NCBI RefSeq assembly: GCF_038811545.1
Contig: NZ_CP133319.1
Span: forward strand, 1,426,001 to 1,490,000
Reading direction: 5' to 3'
DNA from: Rhodoligotrophos sp. CJ14
GTDB taxonomy: Bacteria; Pseudomonadota; Alphaproteobacteria; Rhizobiales; Im1
DNA length: 64,000 nt
Each line of letters begins with the position of its first letter. Within the stretch, counting starts at the first letter, position 1. The notes below the pieces were generated by a model. The model had not been told where the DNA came from. It did no database searches and worked only from the letters and a program-made list of their open reading frames with translations. Positions 25,902 through 36,374 of this stretch are shown here, piece by piece. Both the position numbers and the translations under genes were made by a program.

Positions 25902-28900
25902 CTAATAGTCCCATTCCACGCCAACGCCGAGCTTGCTGGAGCCGTCGGATCCGACCTCGCCACGCAGCTGGATGCTTCTGGTGACGTTGAAATCCACAAC
26001 CGCGCTCGACGTGCCGTCGGTGCTCTGCTTCACGCCCACATACACATTGTCGTTGACGTATTTGCCCGCGCTCACCGCGGCCGTGTTCTTTTCGCTATCC
26101 CCTGTCACCTCGAGCACGTCGACGCCGAGGCCCTTGCGCAGCTCATCCAGTAGGCCCGGTCCCCCACCGATGCCGCCGAGCTTCGCCACCTCCATCGACA
26201 ATTGCCCGATCTGCAATGGCGAGAGCTGATCGAGCGGCTTGTCGAACAGCAAGCGTGCCAGCACCTGATCCTGCGGCAAAGGCGGAGTGGACTCGAACGA
26301 GAACCGCGGCGCGCTCGCCTTGCCGAGCACACGAACCACGGCCGTGATGTCGCTGGCCTTCGATTGAGCCGCGAAGTTGAGCTCAGGATCGAACGAGCCC
26401 AGGAAGTCGACGCGCCCTTCGGTGAAAGTCAGCCGCTTGCCAAGCACGCTGAGCGTACCCTGCCTCAGTTCGAAAGCGCCGATACCGACCGGCGCCGCCG
26501 CCGTTCCGGTGATCCGCACGGTGCCGCCCAGCACCACATCGAGCCCGCGGCCGCGAATGAAGACCTGATTGCCCGCATCAACCGTGACATCGAGCGTCAG
26601 CGGCAGACCGCCTGAGCTCTCATCCTGCGCCTTCTGCTTCTCGACCCGCGCCTGAATGTCGGCCGGCGCATTGACATGGGTCACCTTGAGATCCGCGATC
26701 GACTTCGGCAGCTGCTCTGGGATCGAGATATTCATCCGGCCGATATTGACGCGCCCCCCCAGCACCACCTTGCTCGCGAGCGCGCCCGTCAGCTTGAGAT
26801 CAGCCCCGATCTCCCCATCCACCATCCGGCGATCATTGATTTTGAAGCCATCGGCGCGAATGCTGATATTGGCTGGCATGCCGGTCGCAGGATCGATGCT
26901 GATCGTTCCGCCCGCGCTGATCGTGCCGCCTGCCGATGATTTCGCCTGCGCCGTCTCCAGCACCACCTGCTTCCCATTGAGACGCGCCTGCAGCACGATA
27001 TCAGTCAGCGTGATGCCAGTTCCCGGATCATTGAAGACGGCCCCCTTCGTGCCGATGGTCCCATTGATGATCGGACTTGCCGCCGGCCCCGCGAAGCGCA
27101 CATCGACCAAGATATTGCCTTTGACCGTGGCTCCGCTCTGCACCAGCATCTGATTGAGCAGGCTTGCCGGGATGCCACCCGAAAGCTTCACCGCAAGGTC
27201 GCCCTGTCCCATCGGTGCGGAACCGCTTGCCCGCAGGTTGAGGTCACCTCCGGTAATGCTGCCATCCACCGAAACGCGATTGTTCTGCGTTGCGCCCTTG
27301 GCCTCGATTCTCAGCGGCGGCAGGCCTGCATCCCGCGTTTGCGCAAGCGCGGCATTGCGCCAGTCGAGCTGATAGGTGACGGATGGTGCCGAGGGTGCTC
27401 CTTTGATTGTGGCGCTGCCGCTGAGATTTCCAGCAAGGCCAAGATTGGGTGCTGCGATCGCCGCAAGTGACATCGGAACATTCTCGAGCACGGCCCGGAG
27501 GTCGAGCGCCTCCCCCGTCTTGCCCGCGAGCACGATGCGGCCTCCGCGTGAGGAGAGCACGGTCTCCGGCAGGCTGACACTGCCGCCGCGCACCGCGATA
27601 TTCACTGGGCGCGCAAGAGTGAGCGCTTCGCCGCGCGCAGCAATGTTGAGTTTTTCGAGCCCGACATTGATCGCATCACCTGCCATGGCGATGGTCGCCA
27701 CACTGGCAAGATCAGCCCCGGCGACGCTGGTGCGCAGATCAAGGCGCGTGCTCTCGCCGCTGGCTGTCGCATTCACAGTGACCGCGCCGATCTCGAGCGT
27801 GCCGGACTTGGTTCCGATAAGCCTTACGCTTCCCTGCGCAACTGGCGCCGACATCAGCCGGTCGACCCTCGCATCGACGGCAAGCGAGCCGATTTGCGTC
27901 GTATCGAACTTGAGGCCGCTGCCCGAGGCATTGATGCTGGCGACCACGTCACCCGCTTGCGGCGTGAATGCCACATTTCCCTTGAGTGAGCCCGCGAGCG
28001 GGATCCCGGCGAGCGCCTGGAAGGCCGAGAAATCATCCACATTGATCATGAGCGCGCCGTTCGGCGTGCCATCGGCGGCGACCTGAATACGGCCCGATGC
28101 CCGGGCAGCACCATAGACGAAACCGAGATTGTCTAGGCTGGTGACGCCATCCGCACCGCGCGCGATATCGGCTTGCGCATTGAGATCGCGTCCTTGAAAC
28201 CGCGCCGCCACCGTAAGCCGCCCACCCGGCGCGGCAAGCGCGCCCTCGCCCGCAAACGTGATGCTCGGATTTTCGACAGGCTGCCCCTCCACGGTGAGGC
28301 CGCTCCCGGTCAGCTTCAGCGAATACCGCGCCTGTTCGGGGCTCCCCTGCGCATTGACCGCCAGATCGGCGCTACCGCCGAGCCGTGGATTGAGCAGGCC
28401 AAGATTCCCGATATGGCCTGTCGCCTTGAGATTGGTCCGGCTGTCATCCAGCACACCGTCTATTGCCGCCGACAATCCCTCGCCCTCGAGCCTCACCCCT
28501 TGAATGGTGATGCCGCCATTGGCTTGCTTGGCAGCCGATCCCGACAGCTTCACGATGCCCGGAACGCGCTGCTCGGTTCCATCTTCCGCCGTGACCGCAA
28601 GATCACGCATCGTGCCATCGAGGGTCATGGCAAACAGCAGGTCTTTGAAACTGACCCTGCCATTCGCTGAAAGGTTCGCTCCCCCTGAGAGCTGCATGCC
28701 GGCAAGGCCCGACAGCGCCGAGAGGTTCTGAACGGCCAGCGACGTCGTGCCATTCAACCCCTCGCCATTGATCGTGCCCACATAGCGAGCCACCCCGGTG
28801 CCCAGATTGAGCGCGGCCTCGTCTATCGCCACAACATCCGGGCTCACCCCGAAGCGGCCATCGAGTGTCACGGTCTCGCCGAGCACGCTTTGGAGAGCAG

Positions 28901-30206
28901 GATCGGCAAGCTTCGGATTTTTGGCGACGATCCTCAGCTTGCCGCGCAGCGCCGTCCAAAGCGAGGCAAGTGAAGCATCCTGGCGCGCGCCTGAGAATGT
29001 CGCGGTGATGCTCTCAACCTGACCCTCCGGGGCCGCGATTGCCTGCGCAACAAGATTGGCGGTGACGGGCTGCGGCCCCTCTGCGGCGCCAAGCTCGGCG
29101 GTGAGCTTCGCATTCTGCAGCACGAGCGGTGCGCCCGCCCCCAGGGGAAGACTGATCATGCCGCCTTCGGGATCGGCAACTTCGGCGGTGAGCTGTGCGC
29201 GGGAAACATTGAGATCGAGATCGCTCGTTCCGGTGAGTTGAAGCCGCGCCCGCCGCGAGGCGAGTTCCGCCCGCTGCAGCGAAAGCGTTCCGCTGGGCAC
29301 CCAATCAACCTGCGCGATGAACTGGCTCTCGCCTGCGAAAAGCTCCTGCAGTGCTTGCGGCATCAGATATTCGAGACTGCCGCCGATCCCGGCGGTGAGG
29401 CGGCGGCCCGCCTCCGACCCTTGGATCTGGACGGACCCGGCGAGCAGCCGCTCGGCCCCTGCATCGAGCGAGAGATCTGCCCGCCAAGAATTGAGCGTTC
29501 CTGCCCCGACGATCCGGCCCGCGGTGGCTGGCGCATTCGGCACCCCCATGAGCTTGGCGATAATGCCGCCCTGAGGTTCGCTCAGCTGCGCATCCACGGT
29601 CATCGACTGGTCGAGATCGCGATAGCCGAATTTGGCTTCAAGATTGCCCCCGGCTCCATCCCGGCGATCGATGCGGAGCGTGCCCGACAAGCCCTCGCTG
29701 GGATTGGTGAGCGCGAGGCTGCCCGCCACCGCCAGCACAGCCGGGGCGCCGAGCACCGGTGCTTCGAGATCGACGCGACGCACCGCGAGCTCATCGAGCT
29801 TGATGCCGATGGGAGGCAGCCCGGATGATGAGATCTCCTCTTGTGGCTTGTCCCCCGAGACGGGCAAGCGCGAGACGACGATCTTCTCCGCTGACAGCCG
29901 CGAGACATCGACAGTGCCGAACAGGAGCGATAGCGGGTTCCAGCCCAGCGCGAGGTCATGAATGGCAAGCCAGGGACCTTGGCGATCCCGGACCACGATC
30001 TCAGTCACCTGCAGCTCGCCGAGGCCCGATCCCCCGACCTCCCCTACGGTCAGGCCGAAATTGTCGCTGGCGGCCAAGTCCTCGGCGAGGCCTGCGATAA
30101 AATTACGGCCGGAGTTGGTACCGACGAGCACGCTCACGCTCACCAGCGCAAGCAACAGCACGCCGCCAAGGCCAACCGCTCCCCACTTTACAAACTTGCG
30201 AATCAT
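25902..30206 (-). CDS. tamB: Translocation and assembly module TamB
   Basis: A 1434-residue AsmA-like/TamB protein anchored in the inner membrane by one N-terminal helix (GGVLLLALVSVSVLVGT) and spanning the periplasm as a long beta-rich structure. The C-terminal DUF490 (TamB) domain is evident near residues 1080-1434 (LPLTLDVTVDAGNQVFIRGRG region and the final GVEWDY). It works with TamA in outer-membrane protein insertion and is also tied to phospholipid transport. The ATG shares one base with the tamA stop (TGATG), so the two are translationally coupled. Confidence 0.95.
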   Translation of the reverse strand: MIRKFVKWGAVGLGGVLLLALVSVSVLVGTNSGRNFIAGLAEDLAASDNFGLTVGEVGGSGLGELQVTEIVVRDRQGPWLAIHDLALGWNPLSLLFGTVDVSRLSAEKIVVSRLPVSGDKPQEEISSSGLPPIGIKLDELAVRRVDLEAPVLGAPAVLAVAGSLALTNPSEGLSGTLRIDRRDGAGGNLEAKFGYRDLDQSMTVDAQLSEPQGGIIAKLMGVPNAPATAGRIVGAGTLNSWRADLSLDAGAERLLAGSVQIQGSEAGRRLTAGIGGSLEYLMPQALQELFAGESQFIAQVDWVPSGTLSLQRAELASRRARLQLTGTSDLDLNVSRAQLTAEVADPEGGMISLPLGAGAPLVLQNAKLTAELGAAEGPQPVTANLVAQAIAAPEGQVESITATFSGARQDASLASLWTALRGKLRIVAKNPKLADPALQSVLGETVTLDGRFGVSPDVVAIDEAALNLGTGVARYVGTINGEGLNGTTSLAVQNLSALSGLAGMQLSGGANLSANGRVSFKDLLFAMTLDGTMRDLAVTAEDGTEQRVPGIVKLSGSAAKQANGGITIQGVRLEGEGLSAAIDGVLDDSRTNLKATGHIGNLGLLNPRLGGSADLAVNAQGSPEQARYSLKLTGSGLTVEGQPVENPSITFAGEGALAAPGGRLTVAARFQGRDLNAQADIARGADGVTSLDNLGFVYGAARASGRIQVAADGTPNGALMINVDDFSAFQALAGIPLAGSLKGNVAFTPQAGDVVASINASGSGLKFDTTQIGSLAVDARVDRLMSAPVAQGSVRLIGTKSGTLEIGAVTVNATASGESTRLDLRTSVAGADLASVATIAMAGDAINVGLEKLNIAARGEALTLARPVNIAVRGGSVSLPETVLSSRGGRIVLAGKTGEALDLRAVLENVPMSLAAIAAPNLGLAGNLSGSATIKGAPSAPSVTYQLDWRNAALAQTRDAGLPPLRIEAKGATQNNRVSVDGSITGGDLNLRASGSAPMGQGDLAVKLSGGIPASLLNQMLVQSGATVKGNILVDVRFAGPAASPIINGTIGTKGAVFNDPGTGITLTDIVLQARLNGKQVVLETAQAKSSAGGTISAGGTISIDPATGMPANISIRADGFKINDRRMVDGEIGADLKLTGALASKVVLGGRVNIGRMNISIPEQLPKSIADLKVTHVNAPADIQARVEKQKAQDESSGGLPLTLDVTVDAGNQVFIRGRGLDVVLGGTVRITGTAAAPVGIGAFELRQGTLSVLGKRLTFTEGRVDFLGSFDPELNFAAQSKASDITAVVRVLGKASAPRFSFESTPPLPQDQVLARLLFDKPLDQLSPLQIGQLSMEVAKLGGIGGGPGLLDELRKGLGVDVLEVTGDSEKNTAAVSAGKYVNDNVYVGVKQSTDGTSSAVVDFNVTRSIQLRGEVGSDGSSKLGVGVEWDY

Positions 30207-32095
30207 CAGAACGACTGACCTAAGCCAATATAGATGGCGAAATCTGGATCATCTTTGTCCGGATCGAGCGGCACTGCGACATCCAGCCGAATGGGACCGA
30301 TCGCGGTGAAATAGCGCAGGCCTATGCCCGCGCCGATCTTGCTCACCGTATCGCCCCAGCCCGGCAGCGCACCGCTCGAGACCATTGCCATATCCACGAA
30401 GGGCACGATACCGATCGATTTTGTCACTTGTGCGCGCAGCTCGAAGGACGCTTCCGCAAGGCCGCGCCCACCAGTGATTTTGCCGTCACGGCGTGGAGAG
30501 ACGTTTTGATAGGCATAGCCGCGCAGCGATCCGCCCCCGCCCGCATAGAAGCGCCGCTCCGGCGGCACCCCGGGCAGATCCGTGCCGAAGGTTGATCCCA
30601 ACGCCACCCGCCCCGCGAGCACATACCGATTTTGAGCATCGATCGGGTAATAGGCGGTCGCATCCACGCGATTGATCGAGAAGGCATTGCCGCGATTGAC
30701 ATCGGCGAGCGGATTGACGGAGGCCACGACCCTGTAGCCCGAGGTCGGGTTCATCACGTCGTTGCGCTGGTCGTAGGAGATCGTGCCATTGAGGCCCGCC
30801 AGGCTGTAATCCCGCGAGCCGAATGCATCCTTCGCATGCGAGACCTGCCCTTCGGCACTCAGCGTGCCAACCAGCGTCTCATCGAACCGATGGGAAACGC
30901 CGACCCGCCCGCGGAATCCATAAGCGCGATAGCTGTCATTGTCCGGCTTCTCGTGGAACAGGCTGGCCGAGCTGATGAAATCCGTATTGATGCCAAAGGC
31001 GGCCGGCTTCACGAATTCCGCCTTGAGCTCATACTGATAGTCATCGAAATCGAGCGATGTGAGCTCGCTCACGGTGGCATCGATACGCAAGCGCTCGGCC
31101 TGCCCGAACAGGTTGCGATGCCCCCAATAGGCATTGATCTCCGCTCCATCCACGGTCGAGTAATTGGCCGATGCCCCGATGTAGCGAGGCTTGCGGTCCT
31201 CGAGTTGCACGATCAGCGGCAGTGAGCCGTCCGGGTTGAGCCTTTCCGCCTCGACCATCCGCACCTGGTTGAAGACTTCCAGCGCCCGCAGCCGGTCGCG
31301 CGCCTTGATCACGGCCTCGGGTGAATAGACATCGCCCGGGTTGATCTCGATGAGGCTGCGCACGAATTCTGGATCGACCCCTTCTGACCCCTCGACCGTG
31401 ATCTCACCGAAATGGGCCTGTGGTCCCGGATCGATCGTGAGCGCCACATCCAGTGTGCGATTGGCATGGTCCGCGGTGACCTCGCTGCTGGTGATCTTGG
31501 CCAGCGGATGTCCCCGGCTGCGCCAGGCGTCCACCAGTTGCAGCTCGGCGGAAAGCACCAGCGACGAGCGAGCGACACGCCCGGGCCGCATTCCATAATC
31601 GCCCGGATCGCTGCTGACTTCGCCACCAGGCTGCTGGATCGTCACCCGGCCAAACCGGAATTGCGGTCCGGGACGCACCACCACCTCGATCTTCACCGGC
31701 GGGTGCGGCAGCCTGGGCAGGCTGCCGGGCGCCAGATCGGACAGACGCTGGCCGGCAATGGAGGCGTTCACACTGCCGCCGTAGAAGCCCAACGAATAAA
31801 GCGCCCCGATCAGCCGCTGCTCGTCAGCCCTCGCCCGTGACACCAGCGCGGCCACATCCTCAGGAGGTGTGTCGCTCTGATTTTCCAGCAAAGACGCCGC
31901 CTTGAGCTGGTCGAGCACCTCCTCATCCTCGGGCTCGACCTTGAACTCCACCTCATAGGGAATCGAGCCCTCGGGCGGCTCAGGCTCGAAGATCTTGAAA
32001 CCGAAAATGTCGAGAGCCTGGGCGGACGGGGGATGTGACAGCACTGCGACGCTGGCAAGCAGGGCCAGCGCCCACTTCTTGACGAGCCTGCGCAT
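30206..32095 (-). CDS. tamA: Outer-membrane assembly protein TamA (Omp85 family)
   Basis: A 629-residue Omp85 protein. A signal peptide ends near SAQA (residue 28). POTRA domains occupy about 45-300, and the 16-strand barrel follows to the C-terminus, with the Omp85 pattern GAGIGLRYFTAIGPIRLDVA and the terminal strand ending IGLGQSF. The VGGxxxLRGY-type lid motif is present as AGGGGSLRGYAYQNV. GGGGGCAGG precedes the ATG. It pairs with TamB, encoded just downstream. Confidence 0.95.
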   Translation of the reverse strand: MRRLVKKWALALLASVAVLSHPPSAQALDIFGFKIFEPEPPEGSIPYEVEFKVEPEDEEVLDQLKAASLLENQSDTPPEDVAALVSRARADEQRLIGALYSLGFYGGSVNASIAGQRLSDLAPGSLPRLPHPPVKIEVVVRPGPQFRFGRVTIQQPGGEVSSDPGDYGMRPGRVARSSLVLSAELQLVDAWRSRGHPLAKITSSEVTADHANRTLDVALTIDPGPQAHFGEITVEGSEGVDPEFVRSLIEINPGDVYSPEAVIKARDRLRALEVFNQVRMVEAERLNPDGSLPLIVQLEDRKPRYIGASANYSTVDGAEINAYWGHRNLFGQAERLRIDATVSELTSLDFDDYQYELKAEFVKPAAFGINTDFISSASLFHEKPDNDSYRAYGFRGRVGVSHRFDETLVGTLSAEGQVSHAKDAFGSRDYSLAGLNGTISYDQRNDVMNPTSGYRVVASVNPLADVNRGNAFSINRVDATAYYPIDAQNRYVLAGRVALGSTFGTDLPGVPPERRFYAGGGGSLRGYAYQNVSPRRDGKITGGRGLAEASFELRAQVTKSIGIVPFVDMAMVSSGALPGWGDTVSKIGAGIGLRYFTAIGPIRLDVAVPLDPDKDDPDFAIYIGLGQSF

Positions 32096-32467
32096 TATCG
32101 GCCTGCCCCCGCAACGCGCTGGTCACCTCTGCCGGTCCTATCCCTTTCCGGGGCTTCAGACTGCCTCCGCAAAACAATATCCCCTCAAATCGAGATCATA
32201 CGAACGTCTGGATTAAACGTTCGAGATGTAAGAATAACCTTAAGCTTCTATTTAACTTGTCCCATATTAACGCAGGTCGGGGCATAAATTAGACAGGCAG
32301 GCCTCTCCTGAGAGGGTGGCCGGCGCATTCGCAAAAATGTCCAGGAGTCGAGGACAATTCTGCCAATCCGGCGGCAACGCTCCTCCGCGGGCACTGCGTG
32401 GATGCCGTCACCCTAGCGGCCAATCACCCGCCACTCAATATTCTATTAACCATGATTAAAGGATGCA
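32096..32467. other. 372-base intergenic region upstream of tamA
   Basis: It lies between tamA and the MFS gene, which are both on the minus strand. An inverted repeat CGAACGT (32201-32207) / ACGTTCG (32217-32223) with a nine-base spacer sits about 110 bases upstream of tamA and may be an operator. The part around 32225-32275 is AT-rich and could hold the tamA promoter. No gene is evident. Confidence 0.45.
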
Positions 32468-33778
32468 TCACCGGCCCGCTGTGGCCCGCCCGCGCCATCC
32501 GGCAATAGACAGCACACTCACGGTGAACATCAGGTTGATCAAGCCGAAAACTAGGAACACCCCGTGAATGCTGATCCCTGCGCCGATCAGCGCCGCGGCG
32601 AGCCCTGTGGCAGCGGCCATGAACAGGGCATTCATGATATTCGCGGCCGCAATGATGCGGGATCGCAGCTCAGGCGGGCTTTCCGACTGCATCAGCGCAT
32701 ACAGCGGTACCACGAAGAGACCCCCGGCGATTGCCATGCCGGTGAGATCCGCCATGACCCGCCAGTGCTGAATGGTGCTGAGGAAATCCATGAAGCCCAT
32801 AAGCCGCGTTTGAGGGCCGGCAGGCGGCAGGCCGGAGGATGCCCATACGAGGTCCAGCGCACATAAGGTGAGCGCAAGTCCCGCAAGCGGAGCAAGCCTA
32901 GCCGATATGGCCCCCCGCAGGAGCCTGTTGCACAGAAGCGATCCAATGGCGATACCGACGGTGAACGCCGCGATCAGCAGGTTGCTCACCGCTTCATCAG
33001 CCCCGAGCACCAGCCTGGTGAACGAGGGAAACTGCGCCAGGAACACCGCGCCGATCGCCCAGAACCACGATATGCACAACATCGCCTGCAGGATGACCCG
33101 GTCCCGGAAGGCATAGGCCAGCACGGCCTGCGTGGCGCTCAGCAGGTTCCAGTCTATTTTGAGATCGGGAGCAGGCGGCGGTGCCTTTGGAATCGCAAGC
33201 GCAACGAGATAGCCGGCGATCGCAGTGACGACCATGGTCGCCGCGACAATGGCAATGCCATGATTTGTCATGACCACCAATCCGCCGAACAGGAGACCAA
33301 GCAGGATCGCGAGAAAAGTCCCGGTTTCCACCATGGCATTCCCGCCGACCAGTTCCCGTTCATTGAGATGCTGCGGCAGAATTCCATATTTGATCGGGCC
33401 GAAGAAGGTGGCGAGCGTGCCGGACAGAAAGAGCACGGAAAGCATGAAGGCAGCATTCTCAGTGAAAAGGCTCGCGCCTGCCACAATCGCGAAACCGAGC
33501 TCCCCTAGCTTTATGGCGCGGACCAGACTGCCCTTGTCGTATTTGTCCGCAAGCTGCCCGGCAAGGGCCGAGAACAAAAAGAAAGGAGCAATGAATAGGG
33601 CCGCGGCAACCGTGACCAGAAGCGGCGCGTTGAGATCCTGCTTCACCGCCAGATGAAAGGTGATCAGGATTGCTATCGCGTTGCGGAGAACATTATCGTC
33701 GAACGCGCCCAACGCCTGAGTGATGAAGAGCGGCAGAAAGCGCCGTTTGGTCAAAAGTCCGAACTGGCTGTTTTCCAT
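32468..33778 (-). CDS. MFS transporter, lysophospholipid transporter (LplT)-like
   Basis: A 436-residue protein with twelve predicted membrane helices. The N-terminus LLTKRRFLPLFITQALGAFDDNVLRN is typical of the LplT-type MFS branch, which flips lysophospholipids inward for re-acylation; in many bacteria it is beside or fused to an acyl-ACP synthetase/acyltransferase (Aas). No such gene lies here. ATG 33778 starts just before this conserved region; the longer frame from 33916 adds 46 non-conserved residues. It is divergent from the Lon-like gene, 118 bases away. Confidence 0.85.
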   Translation of the reverse strand: MENSQFGLLTKRRFLPLFITQALGAFDDNVLRNAIAILITFHLAVKQDLNAPLLVTVAAALFIAPFFLFSALAGQLADKYDKGSLVRAIKLGELGFAIVAGASLFTENAAFMLSVLFLSGTLATFFGPIKYGILPQHLNERELVGGNAMVETGTFLAILLGLLFGGLVVMTNHGIAIVAATMVVTAIAGYLVALAIPKAPPPAPDLKIDWNLLSATQAVLAYAFRDRVILQAMLCISWFWAIGAVFLAQFPSFTRLVLGADEAVSNLLIAAFTVGIAIGSLLCNRLLRGAISARLAPLAGLALTLCALDLVWASSGLPPAGPQTRLMGFMDFLSTIQHWRVMADLTGMAIAGGLFVVPLYALMQSESPPELRSRIIAAANIMNALFMAAATGLAAALIGAGISIHGVFLVFGLINLMFTVSVLSIAGWRGRATAGR

Positions 33779-33896
33779 AACCCGCCCCCAAGCTCGATGA
33801 TTCCTGCAGTCTGCGGCAAGGCGGCGGCCGGGGCAACTCGCCGTGCCTGTTAAGCAGCTCCAAGTACTATATGATTGCACCATAAGGATCAGCGAC

Positions 33897-36374
33897 ATGA
33901 ACAGTGAGCCGCCCAAGGCGCCGAAGCATTTTACACTTTCGCCAGAAGCCCTTCGCTATCGTTGCGACCCGGCGCAGTTCACCTTCAAGACCACCGAAGA
34001 ACTAGAGGCCGTCGAGGAGCTGATCGGTCAGGACCGAGCGCTTGAGGCGATCCGGTTCGGCACCAGCATCAATCGGCCGGGCTATAATCTCTACCTGCTC
34101 GGCGCCCATGGCTCGGGCCGCCACACCGCCATTCGCCGCCTGTTGCAGAAGAAGGCGGCCAATGAGCCCGTCCCCGATGACTGGGTCTATGTCGCCAATT
34201 TCCAGATCCCGACCAAGCCGCGGGCGATCCGGCTGCCGCCCGGCACCGCTCTGCGCTTTCGCGATGCGATGGCGAGCCTGATCGATGATCTGCGCACCGA
34301 CATACCAGCGCTGTTCGAGCAGGAGGACTATCGCAACCGCCGCCGCGCCCTGGACGAGCGCTTCGAAGAGCGCCAGAGCGGCGCTTTCGATGAGCTGAAA
34401 CAGAAGGCGGCCGCTGAAAACATCTCGATCGTGCGCACCCCCATGGGCTTCGCGCTCGCACCGGTTCGCGACGGGCAGGTGCTGAAGCCTGAGGAGTTCA
34501 ATGCGCTTCCCGAGGAGCAGCGCGGCCGCATCGAGGAGGTGATCCAGAGCCTGCAGAAGGAGCTCGAAAAGGTCTTGCAGGAGGTCCCGCTGATCGAGAA
34601 GGAGCGCCGCGACGCCGTGCGTGCGCTCAATGCGGAATTCGCCGAGCGTGCCGTGGGGGCGTCCATTGACCAGATCGCTCAGCAATTCCCCAAGCACGAA
34701 GCGATCCTCGACCACCTCCGCGCCGTGCGGGAGGATCTGGTCAAGAACGCCAACCTGTTCATCGAATCCGTCCAGGAAGACGCCAAGCAGGAGATCGTGT
34801 TCCGCGGCCCGAACCGCAACGAGGATCCACGCTTCAGACGCTATATGGTCAATGTCATCGTTGGCCATCAGGGCGAGACCGGCCACGGCCGCCCTCCTCA
34901 GGGCGCGCCGGTTATTCAGGAGGATCACCCGACCCTCTACAATCTCGTCGGCAGGATCGAGCACACCGCGCAGTTCGGCGCGCTGACCACCGACTTCACC
35001 CTGATCCGGTCCGGCGCGCTGCATCGGGCCAATGGCGGCTATCTCATTCTCGATGTCGCCAAGGTGCTCATGCATCCAATGTCCTGGGATGCATTGAAAC
35101 GCTCGCTGCGCAGCCGATCGGTCACGATCATCTCGCCTGGCGAGCAGCTTGGCATCATCAGCACCGTCTCGCTCGAGCCGGATCCAATCCCTCTGGACCT
35201 CAAGGTGGTGCTGATCGGCGATCGCGTCCTATATTATATGCTGGCGAGCCTGGATCCCGAATTCGGCGACCTCTTCAAGGTCGAGGCCGATTTCAACGAG
35301 GAGATCCCGCGCACGCCGGAGAACATGCAGCTCTATGTGCGGCTGATCGCGACAATTGCCCGCTATAGAGGGCTGCGCCCGCTGACGGCGGATGGCGTGT
35401 CCCGGGTGATCGAGCAGGCCGTGCGCATGGCCGATGATTCGCGAAAGGTGACGGTACAAACGGCCCGATTGGCGGATCTGATGATGGAGGCGGACTTCTG
35501 GGCAGGCGAGGCCGGCCGGCGTGAGATCACCGCCCGCGATGTGTCAAAGGCGGTGGAAGCCAAGATCCGGCGCTCCGATAGGATACGTGAGCTCTCGCAG
35601 GAATCGATCACGCGCGACATCGTGCTGATCGACACTGATGGCGCAGCCGTCGGCCAGATCAATGGTCTTGCCGTGACCGCCTATGGCCAGTTCCGCTTCG
35701 GCCGGCCCAGCCGCATAACCGCGCGTGTGCGCCTGGGCGCGGGTAAGGTGGTCGACATCGAGCGCGAGTCCGAGCTGGGCGGCAAGCTCCATTCCAAAGG
35801 TGTGTTGATCCTCTCCGGCTATCTCTCATCCAATTATGCGCTCGAGGCACCACCCTCCTTGTCGGCCACCCTCGTCTTCGAGCAATCCTACGGCGGCGTC
35901 GATGGCGACAGCGCCTCGTCCGCTGAGCTCTATGCCCTGCTTTCGGCCCTGTCCGAGGTGCCCATCGGCCAAAACTTCGCCGTCACCGGCTCCGTCAACC
36001 AGTTCGGTGAAGTCCAGGCGATCGGCGGCGTGAACGAGAAGATCGAAGGCTTCTTCGATATCTGCAATGCGCGCGGGTTGACCGGCACCCAGGGCGTGTT
36101 GATCCCCAAATCCAACGTCCAGCACCTGATGCTGCGTGAAGACGTGGTGGCCGCCGTTGCCGAGGGCAAATTCCACATTTATCCCATCGAGACGATCGAT
36201 CAGGGCATCGAGGTGCTGACCGGGCGCCAGGCCGGCAAGCGCGGATCTGATGGCCAGTTCCCTCCGGACACGATCAATGCACTGGTTGAAAAGAAGCTCG
36301 AGAGCTATGCCTCGCTCCGCCATCGTTTCGCCGCCGAAAATGGCAAGATGTCAGGCAAGGAGACGCCATCATGA
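33897..36374 (+). CDS. Lon-like S16 protease with degraded ATPase motifs (AAA_32 type)
   Basis: An 825-residue protease. The N-terminal AAA-like region has LLGAHGSGRHTA where a Walker A would be, with Arg at 75 in place of the essential Lys; the Walker B-like strand is YLILDV (about 381-387), lacking the Glu. A helical insertion (about 130-290) is coiled-coil-like. The C-terminal Lon protease domain keeps the Ser-Lys dyad, Ser672 in GDSASSAE and Lys715 in GGVNEKIEG, 43 apart as in E. coli Lon. This suggests a Lon family member that may not need ATP, like LonC. The gene overlaps the next by four bases. Confidence 0.9.
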   Translation: MNSEPPKAPKHFTLSPEALRYRCDPAQFTFKTTEELEAVEELIGQDRALEAIRFGTSINRPGYNLYLLGAHGSGRHTAIRRLLQKKAANEPVPDDWVYVANFQIPTKPRAIRLPPGTALRFRDAMASLIDDLRTDIPALFEQEDYRNRRRALDERFEERQSGAFDELKQKAAAENISIVRTPMGFALAPVRDGQVLKPEEFNALPEEQRGRIEEVIQSLQKELEKVLQEVPLIEKERRDAVRALNAEFAERAVGASIDQIAQQFPKHEAILDHLRAVREDLVKNANLFIESVQEDAKQEIVFRGPNRNEDPRFRRYMVNVIVGHQGETGHGRPPQGAPVIQEDHPTLYNLVGRIEHTAQFGALTTDFTLIRSGALHRANGGYLILDVAKVLMHPMSWDALKRSLRSRSVTIISPGEQLGIISTVSLEPDPIPLDLKVVLIGDRVLYYMLASLDPEFGDLFKVEADFNEEIPRTPENMQLYVRLIATIARYRGLRPLTADGVSRVIEQAVRMADDSRKVTVQTARLADLMMEADFWAGEAGRREITARDVSKAVEAKIRRSDRIRELSQESITRDIVLIDTDGAAVGQINGLAVTAYGQFRFGRPSRITARVRLGAGKVVDIERESELGGKLHSKGVLILSGYLSSNYALEAPPSLSATLVFEQSYGGVDGDSASSAELYALLSALSEVPIGQNFAVTGSVNQFGEVQAIGGVNEKIEGFFDICNARGLTGTQGVLIPKSNVQHLMLREDVVAAVAEGKFHIYPIETIDQGIEVLTGRQAGKRGSDGQFPPDTINALVEKKLESYASLRHRFAAENGKMSGKETPS

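Noticed and set aside
32096-32467. A small RNA or tRNA in the gap upstream of tamA
   Set aside because: No cloverleaf, no strong terminator and no promoter pair are visible; only a short inverted repeat is present.
34002-35075. A 357-residue minus-strand open frame opposite the Lon-like gene
   Set aside because: No domain is recognisable, and the plus-strand protein is well supported. It is a shadow frame.
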